Source: an uncultured Rhodospirillaceae bacterium (lineage in GTDB: Bacteria > Pseudomonadota > Alphaproteobacteria > RF32 > CAG-239). From it: a DNA stretch of 8,926 bases. Under the pieces are notes generated by a model. The model had not been told where the DNA came from. It searched no databases and worked only from the letters and a program-made list of their open reading frames with translations. Shown piece after piece: positions 5,791 through 8,926 of this stretch. How positions within the stretch are numbered: position 1 is the first letter of the stretch; every line of letters starts with the position of its first letter. Location of the stretch: assembly GCA_900313185.1 (NCBI GenBank), contig OMQI01000128.1:1-8926 (forward strand), in the 5' to 3' direction. The translations under genes were made by a program, and so were the position numbers.

Positions 5791-7263
5791 ATGGCAAACG
5801 AAACAAATATTCACAGAGAATCCAGATTGGCAAAATTGAGAACGTTGCAAGAAAAGGGTTATAACCCTTATCCGTATAAATTTGTACCTAATGCGTATGC
5901 GGCTGATTTGCATGAAAAATATAAAGATTTGCCGGAAGGAACCGATACCGAGGACAGAGTTACCATTGCCGGACGTGCTATGGCGGTGCGTAACAGCGGT
6001 ATGTTTGTCGATATTAAAGATAAAAGCGGTAAAATTCAGGCTTTTTGCTATAAAAAAATTCTCTCGGAAGAAGATATGGAAATCTTAAAATGCGTAGATG
6101 TCGGCGATATGGTAGGAGTGAGCGGTTTTGTGCGTCGTACTCCACGTGGAGAACTGACGGTTGCCGCCGAAAAGTTTGATATTATTTCCAAATCTTTGCA
6201 GACATTGCCGGAAAAATTCCACGGTTTGACGGATACTGATGCTCGTTATCGTCAACGCTATGTTGATTTTATTATGAATGAGGATAGCAAGGAAATTTTC
6301 AAAAAACGTTGTAAAATTACCTCGGCGGTACGTCGCTATTTTGAAAATCACGAATTTTTGGAAGTGGAAACTCCGATGTTGCATCCGATTATGGGGGGCG
6401 CTAATGCTAAGCCGTTCATCACGCATCATAATGCTTTAGATATGGATTTGTATTTGCGTATTGCTCCGGAATTATATTTGAAAAAGTTAGTTGTCGGTGG
6501 TTTTGATCGTGTGTTTGAAATCGGTCGTAACTTCCGCAATGAAGGTATTGATAAAAACCATAATCCGGAATTTACCGGATTGGAAGCTTATCAGGCTTAT
6601 GCCGATTACAATGATATGGCAGATTTGATTGAAGATTTGTTGCGCTTTATTGCTAAAGATGTTTTGGGTAGCGATAAGGTTATGATAGGCGAGCGTGAAA
6701 TTGATTTGGGCAAACCTTTTAAGCGTGAATCTATTGTTGATTTGATTAAGGAACATACCGGAATTGATTTAATGCAAGCCAATACTTTGGAAGAAGCTAA
6801 GGAAATGGCTAAATCAATTGGAGTTGATGCTGGTGCTTGCAGCTGTTGGGGTAAAGTTGTGCAAGAAGTATTTGATGAAAAGGTTGAGGCTTTGCTCATT
6901 GAACCTACTTTTGTAATGGATATGCCTCGTGATGTTTCTCCGCTTGCTAAGACTCACCGTTCAAATCCACGTTTGGTGGAACATTTTGATGCTTATTTGG
7001 GCGGTATGGAAATCGGTTGCGCTTATTCCGAGTTGTCTAATCCGTTAGAGCAACGTGAGCGTTTTGAGGCCGAAGTGGCAGCACGTGAAAATGGTGATGA
7101 TGAAGCGCAAATGCTTGATGAAGATTTCTTGAATGCTTTGGAGAATGGTTTCCCTCCGTGCGGTGGTATGGGAATGGGAATTGATCGTGTAGCGATTTTG
7201 TTTACCGGTGCAGATACCATTCGTGATGTTATTGCATTTCCTACTTTGAGAAAGAAAGACTAA
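5791..7263 (+). CDS. lysS: Lysyl-tRNA synthetase, class II
   Basis: This 490-residue cytosolic enzyme charges tRNA-Lys with lysine using ATP. The N-terminal OB-fold anticodon-binding domain covers about 56-140 (GRAMAVRNSGMFVDI at 61-75). The class II catalytic core follows. Motif 1 ends at EVETPMLHP (191-199). Motif 2 holds FEIGRNFRNEGID (242-254), with HNPEFTGLE after it. Motif 3 is GGMGMGIDR (458-466) with the ATP-binding R466. The lysine-pocket context MEIGCAYSELSNP is at 406-417. The length and every motif are typical, with no truncation. It has its own near-consensus promoter, and 13 nt separate it from the deacetylase-like gene, so the two are probably co-transcribed. Many Alphaproteobacteria use the unrelated class I enzyme (LysK), so a class II enzyme would be notable if the organism belongs there. 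Confidence 0.97.
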   Translation: MANETNIHRESRLAKLRTLQEKGYNPYPYKFVPNAYAADLHEKYKDLPEGTDTEDRVTIAGRAMAVRNSGMFVDIKDKSGKIQAFCYKKILSEEDMEILKCVDVGDMVGVSGFVRRTPRGELTVAAEKFDIISKSLQTLPEKFHGLTDTDARYRQRYVDFIMNEDSKEIFKKRCKITSAVRRYFENHEFLEVETPMLHPIMGGANAKPFITHHNALDMDLYLRIAPELYLKKLVVGGFDRVFEIGRNFRNEGIDKNHNPEFTGLEAYQAYADYNDMADLIEDLLRFIAKDVLGSDKVMIGEREIDLGKPFKRESIVDLIKEHTGIDLMQANTLEEAKEMAKSIGVDAGACSCWGKVVQEVFDEKVEALLIEPTFVMDMPRDVSPLAKTHRSNPRLVEHFDAYLGGMEIGCAYSELSNPLEQRERFEAEVAARENGDDEAQMLDEDFLNALENGFPPCGGMGMGIDRVAILFTGADTIRDVIAFPTLRKKD

Positions 7264-7276
7264 AACGGAGTTTGAT

Positions 7277-8767
7277 ATGAAAAAAAGCACAATTTTCATT
7301 GTTTTATTGCTATGCATAGTTGCAGCCGAATTGGTTATGGTGTTCAAAACCGGTGCGGTGGTTAAGAATGATGAATATGTTTTAGATACCAAAGTTTATG
7401 ATATGCCGTTAAGAGAGCCGGAAAATAAGACCGTGAAGCCATTTTCGTATGAGCTTCATACGGCCGACGAAGTTGACGCTATTTTGGATGAGTTTGCTGC
7501 TGATGTTACCAAGAGTATGGCCGTTCAACAGTTAGAAATCAAAGAAGCACCTGTTGCGGCTCCGATTGAAGAAAAAACTATCGAGGTTCCGGAAGAACCG
7601 GAAGAGCAAGTATTAGTCATTCAAGATGAAGAATTGGTTGAGCCGGTAGAGGCAAAATCAGAAGAAAAAATAATTGCCGAAGATGTTGCCGATGAAGAAA
7701 AAGAAGTTGAAAAGGCAGTTGAGCCGGAAGAAAAAATGCCGGAGAACTTGTTGCCGGCAGAAGGAAAAACTGAAGAAACAGTGGCAGAGCCTAAAGATGG
7801 AATACCTGAAAGTTTAATACCGATTGAACAGAAAACGGCAGAAACAGAAGAAGTTGAAAAAGAAGCAGAAATCGAGGCGGTAAATGAAGAAGAACAAACG
7901 CCGGAGATTAAAGTTGAGCCAGAAGCAGAACCGGAGCCGGTAGCTGAACCGGTGATACAGGAGCAAAAACAGGAAGAACAGAATCAAGAATCTGAACCTG
8001 CGTCTGAGCCGGAACCTGAACCTGTTGTAACAGAAAACAACGAAGCTAAAGTTGAGGTGCAAGAGGAGCCGGTCGCTAGTGAAAATACGCAATCGGAAAA
8101 GAAAACTAAAATTGCAATTGTAATCGATGATTTGGGATTGAATGTTCCGTTTACCAAGCAAATATCACAAGTTAAAGCGCCGTTGACGGTATCTTTTTTG
8201 CCATACGGAGCATCAAACAAAGAGCAGGTTACAACACTTAAAAATGCCGGCTTTGAAGTTATGGTACATATTCCGATGATGCCGCATATTCCTGCGGCAT
8301 TGGCACCGATTACGTTATCTCCGGAAATGGACAAGGATGAAACGCAAACAGAATTAAATAAAATGATTGACCGTTTCGAAGGCACCGGAATTAGCGGAGT
8401 AAATAACCATATGGGAAGCCTGTTGACCGAGCGTGTTAAAAATATGGAATATGTGATGGAAGTTCTTAAAAAGCGCGGAATGTATTTTTTAGACTCCAAA
8501 ACCACAGGCAAGTCGATGGCACGCAAAGCGGCTGATGAATATGGCGTAACCTATATTTCAAGAGATGTATTCTTGGATAATAAAAAAGATTATGATTACA
8601 TAATGGGGCAATTTCACCAAACGGAAAAAGTTGCTCAGAAAAACGGTTATGCAGTAGCAATAGGACATCCTTATTCGCAAACTTTAAAGGCGTTGCAAGA
8701 TTGGCTAAAAGGGGCTGATAGCAGAGGTTTTGAGGTAGTTCATTTGTCTGAATTAGTATCTAAATAA
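7277..8767 (+). CDS. Membrane-anchored divergent polysaccharide deacetylase-like protein (YibQ type)
   Basis: This 496-residue envelope protein has an uncleaved-looking N-terminal hydrophobic anchor (5-23). A very acidic, proline-containing disordered region follows (about 85-275, dominated by E, P, V, A and K). The C-terminal domain (278-494) matches the divergent polysaccharide deacetylase family PF04748. Its motifs are VIDDLG (282-287), HIPM (331-334), NNHMGS (376-381), FLDSKT (404-409) and AIGHPY (471-476). The fold should lie in the periplasm; for this family the substrate is not settled, and peptidoglycan or another envelope glycan is a guess. Within the linker a 15-residue unit of the form PExLxPxExKTxET occurs twice, 22 residues apart (154-168 and 176-190). 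The start has CGGAG 6 nt upstream. It follows lysS in a likely operon, with no evident functional link. No clear terminator is seen before the tRNA promoter. Confidence 0.88.
   Translation: MKKSTIFIVLLLCIVAAELVMVFKTGAVVKNDEYVLDTKVYDMPLREPENKTVKPFSYELHTADEVDAILDEFAADVTKSMAVQQLEIKEAPVAAPIEEKTIEVPEEPEEQVLVIQDEELVEPVEAKSEEKIIAEDVADEEKEVEKAVEPEEKMPENLLPAEGKTEETVAEPKDGIPESLIPIEQKTAETEEVEKEAEIEAVNEEEQTPEIKVEPEAEPEPVAEPVIQEQKQEEQNQESEPASEPEPEPVVTENNEAKVEVQEEPVASENTQSEKKTKIAIVIDDLGLNVPFTKQISQVKAPLTVSFLPYGASNKEQVTTLKNAGFEVMVHIPMMPHIPAALAPITLSPEMDKDETQTELNKMIDRFEGTGISGVNNHMGSLLTERVKNMEYVMEVLKKRGMYFLDSKTTGKSMARKAADEYGVTYISRDVFLDNKKDYDYIMGQFHQTEKVAQKNGYAVAIGHPYSQTLKALQDWLKGADSRGFEVVHLSELVSK
7736..7846 (+). 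repeat. Two-copy degenerate repeat inside the acidic linker
   Basis: Residues 154-168 and 176-190 of the deacetylase-like protein share the pattern P-E-x-L-x-P-x-E-x-K-T-x-E-T with a 22-residue period. The DNA copies differ at many positions, so this is an old protein-level duplication rather than a recent slippage event. Confidence 0.5.
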
Positions 8768-8797
8768 TAAAAAAATACGAATTTTGAAAAAAAATAC

Positions 8798-8826
8798 TTG
8801 ACGCAACGAAAAAATACAAGTATATA
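8798..8826 (+). promoter_or_regulatory. Strong promoter of tRNA-Glu
   Basis: TTGACG (8798-8803), an ideal 17-bp spacer and TATATA (8821-8826) lie 19 nt before the tRNA. A short G/C-containing discriminator (TGCCG) follows the -10 box, as is common for stable RNA promoters. Confidence 0.7.
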
Positions 8827-8844
8827 TGCCGTAGTTAAATGATT

Positions 8845-8919
8845 GGTCCCATCGTCTAATGGTTAGGACATCACCCTTTCACGGTGGCAATATGGGTTCG
8901 AGTCCCGTTGGGATCACCA
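8845..8919 (+). tRNA. tRNA-Glu (anticodon UUC)
   Basis: A complete 75-nt cloverleaf can be folded. The acceptor stem is GGTCCCA with TGGGATC (one G-T pair at position 2), then discriminator A and an encoded CCA at 8917-8919. The D stem is GTCT/GGAC with the loop AATGGTTA. The anticodon stem is TCACC/GGTGG, closing the loop CTTTCAC with anticodon TTC at 8878-8880. The T stem ATGGG/CCCGT closes TTCGAGT. It reads GAA and GAG codons, and tRNA-Glu also supplies glutamyl-tRNA for tetrapyrrole synthesis in organisms using the C5 route. It has its own promoter. Confidence 0.97.
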
Positions 8920-8926
8920 ATACAAA

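Noticed and set aside
6085..7220. Several minus-strand open frames inside lysS
   Set aside because: They oppose a fully conserved LysRS coding sequence and show no domain, signal or start context of their own.
7901..8040. GAA/CCG-rich stretch as a DNA tandem repeat or CRISPR-like array
   Set aside because: Units are irregular, with no constant repeat length or spacer pattern; it is coding for an E/P-rich linker.
7814..8526. Long open frames on the minus strand inside the deacetylase-like gene
   Set aside because: They are antisense to the GAA/CCG-rich linker and conserved domain, give low-complexity F/L/R-rich or S-rich translations and have no ribosome binding sites; they are composition shadows.
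8845..8926. tRNA-Glu as an attachment site of an integrated element
   Set aside because: The window ends 7 bases after the tRNA, no integrase or duplicated tRNA 3' end is visible, so nothing supports integration.

Overview
The window is AT-rich, gene-dense bacterial DNA. It holds seven confident protein genes, one likely small gene (54 codons) and a complete tRNA-Glu. The organism looks like a host-associated or otherwise reduced Gram-negative, plausibly an alphaproteobacterium. This is inferred from the low GC, the secretory signal peptide, the YibQ/divergent polysaccharide deacetylase-type protein with a long acidic N-terminal extension, and the RquA-like methyltransferase. It was not confirmed by any search. 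No IS element, phage gene, CRISPR array, integrase or rRNA is visible.

Layout, left to right. (1) 1-160: a leader with a hairpin and a Fur-box-like palindrome, followed by a secreted protein with an HExxH motif (161-853, +). (2) A HAD-family pyrimidine 5'-nucleotidase-like hydrolase (850-1521, -), convergent with it, the two sharing 4 bp at their stop codons. (3) A 54-residue single-pass membrane protein candidate (1636-1800, +), again overlapping the stop of its convergent neighbour by 4 bp. That neighbour is cytidylate kinase cmk (1797-2453, -). (4) A compact intergenic region with overlapping divergent promoters, leading to a two-gene operon: a NarL/FixJ-type response regulator (2566-3264) and a class I methyltransferase-fold protein resembling RquA of rhodoquinone biosynthesis (3276-3995). 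(5) An AT-rich inverted repeat that spans both stop codons and may act as a bidirectional terminator. (6) A polytopic GT-C-like membrane protein (4011-5627, -). (7) A divergent region with a symmetric palindrome and a very good promoter, then lysS (class II lysyl-tRNA synthetase, 5791-7263) and a membrane-anchored divergent polysaccharide deacetylase-like protein (7277-8767), probably one operon. (8) A strong promoter and tRNA-Glu(UUC) at the right edge.

Most of the window is housekeeping: pyrimidine nucleotide metabolism (cmk and the 5'-nucleotidase-like HAD), translation (lysS, tRNA-Glu) and cell envelope (deacetylase-like protein, GT-C-like protein, secreted HExxH protein). The least ordinary unit is the response regulator plus RquA-like pair, which would link a two-component signal to quinone choice under low oxygen if the RquA assignment holds. 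I do not see a clear new multi-gene defence or mobile system here. The best leads are the regulator/RquA-like operon, the unannotated small membrane protein, the Fur-like box before the secreted metallopeptidase-like gene, and the palindrome before lysS.
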